Below are positions 44,151 through 52,854 of a stretch of DNA of 64,000 nt, in pieces. Location of the stretch: positions 1 through 64,000 of the forward strand of contig DYMK01000004.1 of assembly GCA_020721585.1 (NCBI GenBank), written 5' to 3'. The notes under the pieces were generated by a model that searched no databases, had not been told where the DNA came from, and worked only from the letters and a program-made list of their open reading frames with translations. The first letter of the stretch is position 1; every line of letters starts with the position of its first letter. The DNA is from Sulfuricurvum sp. GTDB lineage: Bacteria; Campylobacterota; Campylobacteria; Campylobacterales; Sulfurimonadaceae. The position numbers and the translations under genes were made by a program.

Positions 44151-45353
44151 TTATTTTTCCCCCAGTGCAACGGCATACAACAACGGTCGTGGTGACCATT
44201 GTACTGCCAATTCATCGTAAAATGCCCCGATCCCACTGCACCCAATCCCATGATGTTCCCCAAAAGAATAGAGTTCATGGGCAAACACGCCCGCGTCACT
44301 ATGGGCGTGAGCGGTGAAATTTTGGGCAAAGAGGAGAATCACCACATTGGCACGGGCAATAAACCGTTGATCCAAAAGCAAATGGACGATCTCCGCCGTA
44401 AAATTCCCCTCCTCACAACACACACCCGCGCGATACACGCCGCAGGGGTGTGTCTGCGCCACTAAGACGATGGGGATGATCTCAAGGGTATCGGAGTGCA
44501 TTTGGAGCAAGGTCGTGAGTATCGTTTCCCCAAACGCTTTAGGCGAGAACTCCCGCGAGCTTCGTCGGGTGCTATTGCTTTGCTTCGTCCACCATTTTCC
44601 ATAATGAGGATGAAGAGAGGTATAGAGTTTTTGCGATGCTACCCATGCGTGGAGAGGTTCATTCTCAAGGGTGTAGTCACAGGGAGAAACCCGCATCACA
44701 GGGGAAGCAAGCGGTTGAACCGTTTTGTCTGAAAGCGTACCAATGGCATATACCGCTGCAACATACTCCTCCTCCCCCATCCCCAACCGACCATTCAGCA
44801 CAGAGGGTTCTTGGGGAGTTACAGGATAAAAATCTTTCCCATAATGATGCGCCACCCCCATCAGTCCCCCCACCGCATGCCCCAAATCCAAATAGAGATA
44901 CCGCCCTCCCCGCATACCGTATTTCCAACCGGAGCGAAAAGGGACGAGGGTAAAAAAAAGCAATGCCCCATACAAACGGTTCTCTAATCCTACGTAAGGC
45001 TCTAACCCTTCTGAGGCGATTTCTTCGATCAAAACCAAGCTATTGGCGTGCGTATCGAGATGATAGATACCGCTCAAAACACCTGAAACGTTGCGAAGCT
45101 GCACGTACAGTTCAATGGGGTGAAGATTACCCGCAGAGGGGACATTTAGACGGTAGTAGGGTTTATTGAAAATTTTCTGCGTATGCGTAAGGGTACGTAT
45201 CTCCCCGATCCATCCTAATGTGGGGTGATTCTCCAGTGCGATACGGTGACAAAAGGAGGGGTAATGCTTAAAGGGTGAGGGTTGCGTCTCCCAATCCAAA
45301 AAGGTGGTACGCGAAGCAACCCCTTTGGGGGTGAGAACAGTCGCTTCACGCAT
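44151..45353 (-). CDS. SagB-type (ThcOx) dehydrogenase, two nitroreductase domains
   Basis: 400 residues. The first nitroreductase-like domain has YRLNVPSAGNLHPIELYV (FMN-contact) near residue 68 and RGGRYLYLDLGHAVGGL. The second begins at SSREFSPKAFGETIL near residue 265 and ends GCSGIGAFYDE. The family oxidises thiazoline/oxazoline rings in peptide natural products, but stand-alone copies also occur in nif regions. No precursor peptide or cyclodehydratase is seen here, so a redox role tied to nitrogen fixation is more likely. Confidence 0.85.
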   Translation of the reverse strand: MREATVLTPKGVASRTTFLDWETQPSPFKHYPSFCHRIALENHPTLGWIGEIRTLTHTQKIFNKPYYRLNVPSAGNLHPIELYVQLRNVSGVLSGIYHLDTHANSLVLIEEIASEGLEPYVGLENRLYGALLFFTLVPFRSGWKYGMRGGRYLYLDLGHAVGGLMGVAHHYGKDFYPVTPQEPSVLNGRLGMGEEEYVAAVYAIGTLSDKTVQPLASPVMRVSPCDYTLENEPLHAWVASQKLYTSLHPHYGKWWTKQSNSTRRSSREFSPKAFGETILTTLLQMHSDTLEIIPIVLVAQTHPCGVYRAGVCCEEGNFTAEIVHLLLDQRFIARANVVILLFAQNFTAHAHSDAGVFAHELYSFGEHHGIGCSGIGAFYDELAVQWSPRPLLYAVALGEK

Positions 45354-45364
45354 GGCAAAAGGGG

Positions 45365-45913
45365 TTAAACGCCCATCCAGTTTTCATGGTCATGCCCTTT
45401 TTTGGTGAAATTCGCCGCTTTATCGACGGCTTCCATACAGCGGGGATAATCCACTTCATCGGTAATCTCTGCGACAATTTCGGTATAGGTGACCATCCCC
45501 TCCTGATCAATGACCACCACCGCGCGGGCAAGTCGATCTTTGAGTTTCCCCTCGGGGATGAGCAGACCAAATTTTTTGGCAAAATCACGGTTGGTATCGA
45601 TGACAATCTCCACCCCATCTATCCCCTCACGCGCCACAAAATCGTTGACAAAGGCGACATCATCGGTAGTGACCATAATGGTCTTGAGCTTTTTGAACGG
45701 TTGAATCAGTGCATGGAACGTTTTGGCTCCCAATGAACACACGTCGGTTTTAAGCGAGGGGATAGCAATAATCAACTGCGCGGTGGGGGCAATCATCCCA
45801 ATAACGTTTTGGGTTCCATCCAAACACGTGACCCGTGCAGCGGGGGCTTCTTTCCCTAAGCGTAGAGCTTTTCCTTCCAGTTGTAGGGGGGTTCCATGGA
45901 CAGTAATGGTCAT
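45365..45913 (-). CDS. tpx: Thiol peroxidase (Tpx-type peroxiredoxin), atypical
   Basis: 182 residues from ATG 45913 with AAGGAG upstream. VHGTPLQLEGKALRLG is the Tpx start; peroxidatic Cys59 is in SLKTDVCSLGAKTF (TxxC). The resolving Cys expected near residue 95 is absent (DFVAREGIDG). Other cysteines are Cys30 and Cys159. It is either 1-Cys or uses a non-standard resolving partner. First gene of the operon that ends with nifQ and divergent from nifA. Confidence 0.88.
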   Translation of the reverse strand: MTITVHGTPLQLEGKALRLGKEAPAARVTCLDGTQNVIGMIAPTAQLIIAIPSLKTDVCSLGAKTFHALIQPFKKLKTIMVTTDDVAFVNDFVAREGIDGVEIVIDTNRDFAKKFGLLIPEGKLKDRLARAVVVIDQEGMVTYTEIVAEITDEVDYPRCMEAVDKAANFTKKGHDHENWMGV

Positions 45914-46055
45914 TACGACTCCTTTTGGGCATTTTTCCCTTTTAAAGTGCAAAAATGGTTCTATTAAATGCCTATTTTTTATCCATTAATTTGCCTACAC
46001 TTAGGATTATTTTATATTACAATACACTTATACTTATAGACCAGAGGGATGATGC

Positions 46056-47672
46056 ATGATGACGTTTGAAGCCAATATTCCAAATAGAGATGAGTGTCGA
46101 AGTTGTCCCTTGACTTTTGCGTACAAAGAGATTGCGTTGCTGTACGATATTGCCATGATTCTCACAAGCACCACCAATATCCATGAGAGCATCGAAAAAT
46201 CAATGCGTCGCCTCAAACAAAATGGGTATCTCGAACGGTGCGCCATTTTCAAAAAAAAAGAGGAGCTTGACGAGCTAGAGCTGCTCATCTCCATTGATTT
46301 GGAACCCTACCAAAAAAAAGTCGCGACCTACCGTTTTGGGGAGGGGGCGACGGGATTGGCAGCCTCCAGTCGCGAACCCATCGTCATCGAAAATATCCAC
46401 AATAACATCGATTATCTCAACAAAATGGGGAATATCTCCACCCAAATGGTCTCGTATGTCGCTGTCCCTTTGCTCCAAGATGAAGAGATTATGGGGGTTA
46501 TTTCTGCCAATATCGGGAAAAAAAATCCCCTAAATTTCGACGAAATCGTCCGAATGCTCACCATCGTAGGATCCCTTTTTGTCGGATCACTTAAATTGCA
46601 ACAAACCATCGTCCAAGAGAAAGAATCGATCAGTGAACTCAAAACGTACTACAAAGAGGAGATGCAAAAAGAGTACAAGTTTGAAAACATTATCGGACGC
46701 AGTACCAAAATGCAACACGTGTTTAGCCTCATCAATACCGTTGCCCCCACCGATGCGACCATCTTGATTCGGGGAGAGACGGGGACAGGAAAAGAGCTTA
46801 TCGCCACCGCAGTCCATAATCTCAGCCGTCGTCAAAATGGCCCTTTTATCAAACTCAACTGTGCAGCCATCAGTGAAACCCTCCTCGAATCGGAACTTTT
46901 CGGGCATGAAAAAGGGGCTTTTACCGATGCGCGAGAGATGCGTAAAGGGCGGTTTGAACTTGCCGATGGGGGGACACTGTTTCTCGATGAAATCGGTGAC
47001 ATCACCCCCTCACTCCAAGTGAAACTGTTACGTATCTTGCAAGAGCAGGAGTTTGAACGGGTCGGAGGAAACAAGACCATCAAGACCAATGTCCGATTGG
47101 TTGCCGCTACAAATCGAAATTTAGAGGATATGGTACGCAAAGGGGAGTTTCGGGAGGATCTTTTTTACCGTCTGAATGTGATTCCCATCAACCTGCCCCC
47201 CCTTCGCGAACGCTACGAAGATGTCAAATTACTGATCGAACACTATTTACGCCGTTTTATGAAAGAACACCGTAAAAATATGCACTTTGCCAAACCCGCG
47301 ATGGAGTTGTTGCTCGATTATCCATGGCCGGGAAACATTCGTGAACTCCAAAACACCATGGAGCGGATGGTCTTGATCTGCCCCGATGGGGAGATTGAGC
47401 CTCAGATGCTCAGTCACGTATTGCCTTTTAATTACCAAAAGCTCTATATGCAAAGCGACCCCACGCCCCCACCGTTGCATCCCCAACCCTCGCACGCCGA
47501 GCATCATGCTCCCACCCCCATTACCAAAAAAAGCCTTCAAGACCTCGAAAAAGAGTCGATTGTCCAAGCTTTAATGGATGCCAATGGGGTACAGACCAAA
47601 GCCGCACGGTTGTTGGGGATGACTGCGCGCCAAATTGGGTATAAAATCAAACATTACGGGATTGAGATTTAA
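46056..47672 (+). CDS. nifA: NifA, sigma-54-dependent activator of nif genes
   Basis: 538 residues. GAF domain (about 30-190) after a short N-terminus with CRSC (residues 14-17). AAA+ domain: Walker A GETGTGKE at 240-247, sigma-54 loop GAFTDA at 287-292 (GAFTGA is usual), Walker B GTLFLDEIGD near 308. The C-terminal Fis-type helix-turn-helix is AARLLGMTARQIGYKIKHYG. The interdomain Cys motif of oxygen-sensitive NifA is absent, and no nifL is adjacent. It activates sigma-54 promoters such as those proposed at 2721 and 34938. Confidence 0.88.
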   Translation: MMTFEANIPNRDECRSCPLTFAYKEIALLYDIAMILTSTTNIHESIEKSMRRLKQNGYLERCAIFKKKEELDELELLISIDLEPYQKKVATYRFGEGATGLAASSREPIVIENIHNNIDYLNKMGNISTQMVSYVAVPLLQDEEIMGVISANIGKKNPLNFDEIVRMLTIVGSLFVGSLKLQQTIVQEKESISELKTYYKEEMQKEYKFENIIGRSTKMQHVFSLINTVAPTDATILIRGETGTGKELIATAVHNLSRRQNGPFIKLNCAAISETLLESELFGHEKGAFTDAREMRKGRFELADGGTLFLDEIGDITPSLQVKLLRILQEQEFERVGGNKTIKTNVRLVAATNRNLEDMVRKGEFREDLFYRLNVIPINLPPLRERYEDVKLLIEHYLRRFMKEHRKNMHFAKPAMELLLDYPWPGNIRELQNTMERMVLICPDGEIEPQMLSHVLPFNYQKLYMQSDPTPPPLHPQPSHAEHHAPTPITKKSLQDLEKESIVQALMDANGVQTKAARLLGMTARQIGYKIKHYGIEI

Positions 47673-47880
47673 CCTAAAAGTAATTGTAATTTCGTTGAAG
47701 AGATAAATACAAAAGGATGGTAGACCATAGCTCTACCGACAAGTGCCTATTTATCGATATTCTGAGAGGTATAGCCATAGAGATACCCCTAATATGCTTG
47801 TTATACCTAACTATTTTATGATCTCTAGTATAGGATAAATGTCTAAAAAAAATGTCTAGCAACGTGTAAAATATTCACAG
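47673..47880. other. Intergenic region left of the inverted-repeat element
   Basis: 208 bp, AT-rich, no supported gene. With the left end of the element and the stretch to 48046 it makes a 374-bp gap between nifA and the next gene. Confidence 0.4.
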
Positions 47881-48046
47881 GCGAATTCGCATCATTTTAA
47901 TTCAGCCTGTCCCCATTTTTCCGACCAAAAAGTAAGGGGTAAATACCTCATATATGGTCGAAATTATAGGTGAAAATAGCTTTTGAAGTGCCTAATACAG
48001 GACGTCTTTAGGGCTTTTCAGGGCTGACTAATTATATTACACGCTC

Positions 48047-48484
48047 TTAAGAATCATAAAATTTAAATTCAATATTAGCCATGGTTAATCGGATGTAAGG
48101 GTCTTGTCCGAATTCCCAAGTTTTTGGCATGGTTGTTTTCAAACGAAGTTGAACATCCAACTTAACCTGTTCTTCTTTAGTGATATGGATAATTATTAGA
48201 TTGTTTCTGATCATGTCAGCAACTTTTTCTATTGAATCACCATTATTAAACATAGAATAAGCGTGACACCTAATGAGTGCGCAAGGGACGACATGTTCTC
48301 TTCGCCCTTTGCCTTTTAAGGATTCTCCCTTGATGATATAGTTATCTGGAATTAATACTTCAAACAATCTTGAATGACCACCGCATTGAAGCGACAGTTT
48401 TTCTGTTTCATTAGAAACTTTCCAATGGCTATGTAGAACATAGGCTGTTCTTAAAAATGCTTCGTCTATGTGTTCATTGTTCAT
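48047..48484 (-). CDS. Hypothetical cargo protein of the element (145 aa)
   Basis: No named family. The central block KGRREHVVPCALIRCHAY resembles a group of uncharacterised proteins with a conserved Arg-Glu-His-Val-Val-Pro motif that hints at an HNH-like nuclease, but the other HNH residues cannot be placed with confidence. The C-terminal part KTTMPKTWEFGQDPYIRL is compact and conserved-looking. The gene is AT-rich relative to its surroundings and lies inside terminal inverted repeats. Confidence 0.6.
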   Translation of the reverse strand: MNNEHIDEAFLRTAYVLHSHWKVSNETEKLSLQCGGHSRLFEVLIPDNYIIKGESLKGKGRREHVVPCALIRCHAYSMFNNGDSIEKVADMIRNNLIIIHITKEEQVKLDVQLRLKTTMPKTWEFGQDPYIRLTMANIEFKFYDS

Positions 48485-48821
48485 TTTATTTATCCTTAAG
48501 TGTCAGTTTGAGTATTTTTTCTTCAACTTTTGCTTTAAATATATCATCATTTCTCGCTCCTACTCTCCTGAGTTGGAGCGTTTGGTTTAATGCATATATG
48601 CATTCCCACTCAGGAGAGTGGGAACGAGGGAAAGAACGAAAATGGGGACAGGCTGAATTAAAATGAGGCGAATTCGCATTGCAAAGGAATACCCCTAAAA
48701 ATCTTAATTGTTATTGAACTGGCTTAATGGGTGCTAGAGGCTAAAAAGTGGTAAAAGTGCCTAATTTAGGTGATTTTATGAGTGTTTATTGAAGGTTATT
48801 AGAGGAGGTTAAAACGTACCG
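48485..48821. other. Non-coding right part of the element and tRNA-Ala downstream region
   Basis: 337 bp without a supported gene. It contains the hairpin at 48553-48628, the right terminal repeat of the element and about 140 bp of AT-rich spacer before tRNA-Ala. Confidence 0.5.
48553..48628. repeat. Large hairpin of the 'TCGTTCCCAC' dispersed-repeat type
   Basis: Arms 48553-48573 and 48608-48628 pair at 19 of 21 positions (left CTCGCTCCTACTCTCCTGAGT is 21 nt, here described by its ends CTCGCTCC and CCTGAGT). The loop contains TGCATATATGCA and GCATTCCC. Repeats of this look are common in gamma- and deltaproteobacterial genomes, which supports a foreign origin of the element. Confidence 0.65.
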
Positions 48822-48897
48822 TGGTGGACCCTAGCGGGATCGAACCGCTGACCTCGACGCTGCCAGCGTCGCGCTCTCCCAGCTGAGCTAAGGGCCC
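48822..48897 (-). tRNA. tRNA-Ala (anticodon GGC)
   Basis: Minus strand: acceptor GGGCCCT pairs with AGGGTCC through a G-T pair, discriminator A, encoded CCA. Anticodon stem CGACG/CGTCG with loop CTGGCAG gives GGC. A 76-nt standard tRNA. Confidence 0.95.
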
Positions 48898-48966
48898 AAA
48901 AAGAATTTTTTGGAAGGAAGAACCGAAATTATAGAGAGTTCCTCCTTAAAATTTCTTTGGAACGCT

Positions 48967-49656
48967 TTACATCGGAAGATCAAAAAAATACGCCAGTCCA
49001 TAATAGATGCTATAGACACCATAAATGGCGATAGCGACCGCTGCGATACGATTCATGCTCTGACGAAACGCAATTTCCCGCATAAAATTAACCGACTGAC
49101 CCAATGCCAATAACGTAGGGACGGTCGAGAGACCAAAGACCGCCATAATCAATCCCCCTTGGAGAATCGAAGCCGATGAGGCAGCTTTGGCAGCGAAGAA
49201 AAAGACAAAACCGCATGGAAAAAAGCCATTCATCATCCCCAAGGCAAAAAAGCTTGGGATACTTTTGCTTTTGATCAGACGGGAAAAAAGGAGTTTAAAG
49301 AGCTTAAGATGGGAAAAAGAGTGTTCCAGCGCGTGCAAGAGTTTGGAAAGTCCCAGCATCGACAACGCCGTAATAATCATCAAGACCCCCGCGAAGATAA
49401 ACAACGCCCCGTGCATCTCCATGGTGAGCATAAACAGTGACCCAATCCCCCCAAATACCATCCCCAGAAAAACGTAGGAACTTACGCGACCGATATTATA
49501 GGCACTATGACGCACCAATTGAGCAACGCGACTCATCGAAGGGTCAATCTTGGTCGAGCTGTAGGCGACAATAAACCCACCACACATCCCAATGCAGTGC
49601 CCAAAACTCCCTGCAAAAGCGATGCTCATGATCACAAACCAATCCATTGATCCCAT
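48967..49656 (-). CDS. Sulfite exporter/UreH-like membrane protein (PF13386)
   Basis: 229 residues with six predicted membrane segments. GHCIGMCGGF near residues 20-29 and GMMNGFFPCGFVF near 140 are the conserved paired Cys/Gly blocks of this family, related to the DsbD/CcdA fold. In Campylobacterota relatives are linked to copper supply for cbb3 oxidase. The divergent gene at 49729 encodes a small metal-binding protein, which supports a metal role here. Confidence 0.8.
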   Translation of the reverse strand: MGSMDWFVIMSIAFAGSFGHCIGMCGGFIVAYSSTKIDPSMSRVAQLVRHSAYNIGRVSSYVFLGMVFGGIGSLFMLTMEMHGALFIFAGVLMIITALSMLGLSKLLHALEHSFSHLKLFKLLFSRLIKSKSIPSFFALGMMNGFFPCGFVFFFAAKAASSASILQGGLIMAVFGLSTVPTLLALGQSVNFMREIAFRQSMNRIAAVAIAIYGVYSIYYGLAYFFDLPM

Positions 49657-49728
49657 TGTGCCACTCCTCTTAACGTATTCTTAACACGAATATGCAACAA
49701 TAGCACAAAATTACCAAAAGGAAAAAAA

Positions 49729-49992
49729 ATGAAAAAAATTCTACTTGCCCTAATCGCCGTTGCTGCCATGGGAAATGCGGATCAATTGACCCATCTCAAA
49801 ATTGAGGGGATGATGTGTCCTGCGTGTGTGAAAAATGTTAAAGGGTCACTCAACGATGTAGCGGGCGTTAAAGATGCGACAGTCTACCTCAAAGAGGGAA
49901 AAGCCCAAGTGACCAGTGCCAATGGGGTAAAAGCTGAAGTGATGTGCGATGCGGTCAAAAAAGCGGGGTATGGGTGTTCAGTGGGAAAATAA
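49729..49992 (+). CDS. Periplasmic heavy-metal-associated (HMA) protein
   Basis: 87 residues. Signal peptide KKILLALIAVAAMGNA, then an HMA fold with IEGMMCPACVKNVKGSL (metal site CPAC near residues 33-36) and a C-terminal KKAGYGCS. Family members bind Cu(I) or related soft metals. AAAAGGAAA precedes the ATG. Confidence 0.87.
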   Translation: MKKILLALIAVAAMGNADQLTHLKIEGMMCPACVKNVKGSLNDVAGVKDATVYLKEGKAQVTSANGVKAEVMCDAVKKAGYGCSVGK

Positions 49993-50094
49993 GGGATAGG
50001 GTGTAAGCCCTATCCTACGATACGATGATACCTTCCCTCCCTTTCTAAAGAATTCTTTTGCTACGATATGCCATCTGACTGTAAGGATTTTACG

Positions 50095-51558
50095 ATGAGT
50101 GATACCCAAAAATGTTACCTTCTCGACACCTCTGTTATCCTTGATGACCCTGTTAATATTTTACGCATTAGCCAAGAAAACACCAATGCCGTGGTCATTA
50201 CCAATGTAGTACTTGCCGAACTCAACAACAAAAAAGAGGACATTCGTTCCGAAGCGGGGTATCGGGCGAGGGAGTTTTTTCGACTTGCCGATCAAGCCTT
50301 TGGAGAACCGATCGCGGCGGTGGAATTGCCCCCTTGTATTGTGGATACCTTGGATACAAGCTTATGTCAAAATGACCGTTATTATCGGTTGGATCTCAAA
50401 TTTGACCGTTCGTTGCATGGCGGGGAAGAGGTTTTGATTGAATTGATCATTGTCCATCGGGAACATTACCGCATTAGTGCCTCATTTTCCGAACCCAAAG
50501 GGCTTAATGATGCCAAAATCGGGGAGATTGCCGATGATTATGATCTGATTTTATTGACCAATGATATGGCGTTTCGGATTGCCTCGGAGATTCAAGGGAT
50601 TCCGACCCAAAGTATCCACAATAGCAGTGTCGAATCGCCTGAACTGATCAATTTTAATTATACCTACACCTACACCGATGCCCCGACTTTTCCCACGGAT
50701 GGGGAACATCATAATTTTAATCAACTCAGTTTTGCCCAAAAATCGCTCAGCAGTTCGGGAGAGTGGTACGAAAGTGGGGTAATGAAATACGCCTTTAGCG
50801 TCAATAATGGTTTGGAATGGTGCGATTTTGATCGCCGTTTCGGAGAACATTTCGATGATACGTTGGTGCGACCGATTAATTTGGAACAAAAATTCTATTT
50901 TGCGATGATGACCCATCCCCAAAACTATGTCACGGTCGTTGCGGGTTCTACGGGGTCAGGAAAAACCCTCATTGCCCTCCAAGCGGGATTGGAACTGGTC
51001 GCTGAGGGGATTGTGGAGGGGATCGTCTATGCGCGTAACACCATCACTTCCAATGACCAACAAGCGGAACTAGGGTTTAGAAAAGGGGATGAAGAGCAAA
51101 AAATGGGGTATTTTATGTATCCATTGTACTCTGCAATCAACTTCACCATCGAACACCAAAGCAAACGCTCCATCGACGCCCGTGTCGAATTTACGGGAAC
51201 CACCAACTCCATCAAACGGGAAAACGCCACCGAAACGTTTATGAAAAAATACAACATCGAAGTAATGGACATCGCCCACATCCGTGGAACCACCATTTCG
51301 CGTAAATTTGTTATCATCGATGAAGCCCAAAATATGACCAATGCGACGATGAAACTCATCGGAACCCGTATGGGGGATGAGACCCGTCTGGTCGTGATGG
51401 GTGATCCGGGGCAAATTGACCATCCGTTTCTCTCCAAGCGTCGTAATGCGCTGGTCACACTGCTCAATAAAGCGTTGCACAGCGATTTTATCGGAGGGAT
51501 TCAGCTGCGTCACACCATCCGAAGTGAAGTGGCGGATTGGTTTGATAAGAATTTTTAG
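50095..51558 (+). CDS. PIN-PhoH fusion (PhoH2-type) RNA helicase/nuclease
   Basis: 487 residues from ATG 50095 with TAAGGAT; an ATG at 50068 is not needed. PIN domain (residues 1-180) begins CYLLDTSVILDDP with the first acidic residue and continues NVVLAELNNKKED and LLTNDMAFRI. PhoH ATPase (about 260-487): GSTGSGKTLIALQ near 283 and VIIDEAQNMTNATMK. PhoH2 proteins unwind and cut RNA; the PIN part resembles VapC toxins. Free-standing gene. Confidence 0.9.
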   Translation: MSDTQKCYLLDTSVILDDPVNILRISQENTNAVVITNVVLAELNNKKEDIRSEAGYRAREFFRLADQAFGEPIAAVELPPCIVDTLDTSLCQNDRYYRLDLKFDRSLHGGEEVLIELIIVHREHYRISASFSEPKGLNDAKIGEIADDYDLILLTNDMAFRIASEIQGIPTQSIHNSSVESPELINFNYTYTYTDAPTFPTDGEHHNFNQLSFAQKSLSSSGEWYESGVMKYAFSVNNGLEWCDFDRRFGEHFDDTLVRPINLEQKFYFAMMTHPQNYVTVVAGSTGSGKTLIALQAGLELVAEGIVEGIVYARNTITSNDQQAELGFRKGDEEQKMGYFMYPLYSAINFTIEHQSKRSIDARVEFTGTTNSIKRENATETFMKKYNIEVMDIAHIRGTTISRKFVIIDEAQNMTNATMKLIGTRMGDETRLVVMGDPGQIDHPFLSKRRNALVTLLNKALHSDFIGGIQLRHTIRSEVADWFDKNF

Positions 51559-51659
51559 ATGCTAAAATAGGTAATTTATTTTGCTAAACAGATAGGGTAT
51601 ACTTTCGTCGTATTCAAGATGTAACACTCATTCCGTGTAGCTAGCGGATAGAAGATAGG

Positions 51660-51692
51660 GGCGTTGGCTTTTAAGCCTTCGCCTTTTTTTTT
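51660..51692 (+). terminator. Strong Rho-independent terminator
   Basis: GGCG-TT-GGCTT pairs with AAGCC-TT-CGCC around a TT loop, followed by eight or more T. It lies 100 bp after the PhoH gene and could end that message or a short transcript starting near TATACT at 51598-51603. Confidence 0.75.
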
Positions 51693-51847
51693 GCCATTTT
51701 TTTGGCTAGGAAGGGTGGCGTGGATAGTGCTTTGAAAGGAGTGGAGCATCTTGAAATACAAATTTTTGGTGGCTTTTTTCGTCGTGATGGTATTCGTACC
51801 CGCACTGAATTAATCAAAAACGGGGGGTAGCTACCCCCGGGCTATCA

Positions 51848-52822
51848 TTAGATCGGAAGAACGCGGATTTTTTGAGAGAGTTTTTCTTTGAGGGTCGCTT
51901 CAATGGCGTACAATGTCCCCGTACTGGAACTGGCACATCCCGAACACGCCCCCAAATAGCGAATATAGACATCGATGTAATCGGGTGAATCTTTGATGTC
52001 GATCACCTCCATATTTCCCCCATCCATGATCAAAAATTGACGAATCGACTCATCAACGATGCTATCAATGGCTTTGATTTTTTGGACTAAGGTCATGGTC
52101 TCGAAGTTACCATGGATCCCTGCATCGGCAGCAGCGCGCATTTTTTCTTCGTCCATCTCTTTGCGGACATCGGAAAGAATATCGACCAAATAGTATTCAC
52201 GCGCTTCATGCCCACCGGGTTTGATACATGATTTACAAAAGCCCCCCGCTTTGGTGTAGTCGGTCACCTGTTCGAGGGTTTTAAGGTCGTTGAGTTTAAT
52301 CACCTCACGAAGCGTTCCAAGGCTCACACGGGCGCATTCGCAGACGATAATTTCTTCTTCAAAACTTGCCTCATCGACACCCAAATACAATCCCGCCGCT
52401 TTTTTGATAACATCGTACGCCATAACGGAGCAGTGCATTTTTTGGGGGGGGACAGCGGGGACATCGGGGGTGTCACGTAGGGACATCTCGACATCGATAT
52501 TGGTGATTTTGACCGCCTCTTGTACCGTTTTACCGATGCACAACTGCGCCATCATATCGGAACTGGCAATCGCCGTACCACAGCCGAAGCTTTTGAATTT
52601 GGAGGCGACAATGGTATCGGTTTGGGGGTCAACTGCCCAATACAAACGGACCGCATCCCCGCAACTCTCTGCCCCGAAATCGGCTACAATGAGGGTGTGA
52701 CCTGCGCTATCGCACTCCTCTTGGGTGATCTCCCCTTGATTGTGGGGATTGTTCATCAATGTGGTGACTTTGTTGGAGTATTGATCCCAAAGTGATCCAC
52801 CGAGTAAATCATTTTTTGCCAT
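51848..52822 (-). CDS. nifU: NifU, modular Fe-S cluster scaffold
   Basis: 324 residues in three parts: IscU-like scaffold (residues about 30-155; ESCGDAV, GCGTAIASSDMM, MHCSVMA), a permanent [2Fe-2S] BFD-like domain (CECARVSLGTL and CKSCIKPGGHE near 160-205), and a C-terminal NifU domain (GACSGCASSSTGTL near 300). In Campylobacterota NifS/NifU often serve all Fe-S proteins, not only nitrogenase. It follows nifS with a dRS3-like repeat between. Confidence 0.95.
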   Translation of the reverse strand: MAKNDLLGGSLWDQYSNKVTTLMNNPHNQGEITQEECDSAGHTLIVADFGAESCGDAVRLYWAVDPQTDTIVASKFKSFGCGTAIASSDMMAQLCIGKTVQEAVKITNIDVEMSLRDTPDVPAVPPQKMHCSVMAYDVIKKAAGLYLGVDEASFEEEIIVCECARVSLGTLREVIKLNDLKTLEQVTDYTKAGGFCKSCIKPGGHEAREYYLVDILSDVRKEMDEEKMRAAADAGIHGNFETMTLVQKIKAIDSIVDESIRQFLIMDGGNMEVIDIKDSPDYIDVYIRYLGACSGCASSSTGTLYAIEATLKEKLSQKIRVLPI

Positions 52823-52854
52823 AATTTTTTCCTTTTTTACAGTTTCATTTTCCC

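Larger units (their letters stand above)
47881..48677. mobile_element. 0.8-kb element with 39-bp terminal inverted repeats
   Basis: 47881-47919 and the reverse complement of 48639-48677 are the same at 38 of 39 positions; the core TTCAGCCTGTCCCC is of the 'GGGGACAG' type often found near IS200/REP-associated transposases. Each end begins with the palindrome GCGAATTCGC, and the 12-bp GCGAATTCGCAT is also present as a direct repeat at both ends (47881 and 48668). It encloses one gene and a hairpin but no transposase, so it would be non-autonomous. Confidence 0.75.

Noticed and set aside
44150-44329. 60-codon extension upstream of the 105-aa gene
   Set aside because: It lies inside the SagB-type gene in another frame; the start at 44149 has its own ribosome site and matches the operon spacing.
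44151-45353. Azole-modified peptide (bacteriocin) cluster around the SagB-type gene
   Set aside because: No cyclodehydratase, precursor peptide or exporter gene is present; neighbours are redox and nif genes.
45354-47672. nifL next to nifA
   Set aside because: The divergent neighbour is Tpx; no PAS-kinase-like frame exists in the region.
47881-48677. Intact IS200/IS605-type insertion sequence
   Set aside because: The single enclosed frame lacks the HUH and Tyr motifs of TnpA, and IS200 elements do not have long terminal inverted repeats.
51576-51761. 61-codon minus-strand frame downstream of PhoH
   Set aside because: It runs through the strong plus-strand terminator and a poly-Lys/Gly stretch made from it, and has no ribosome site.
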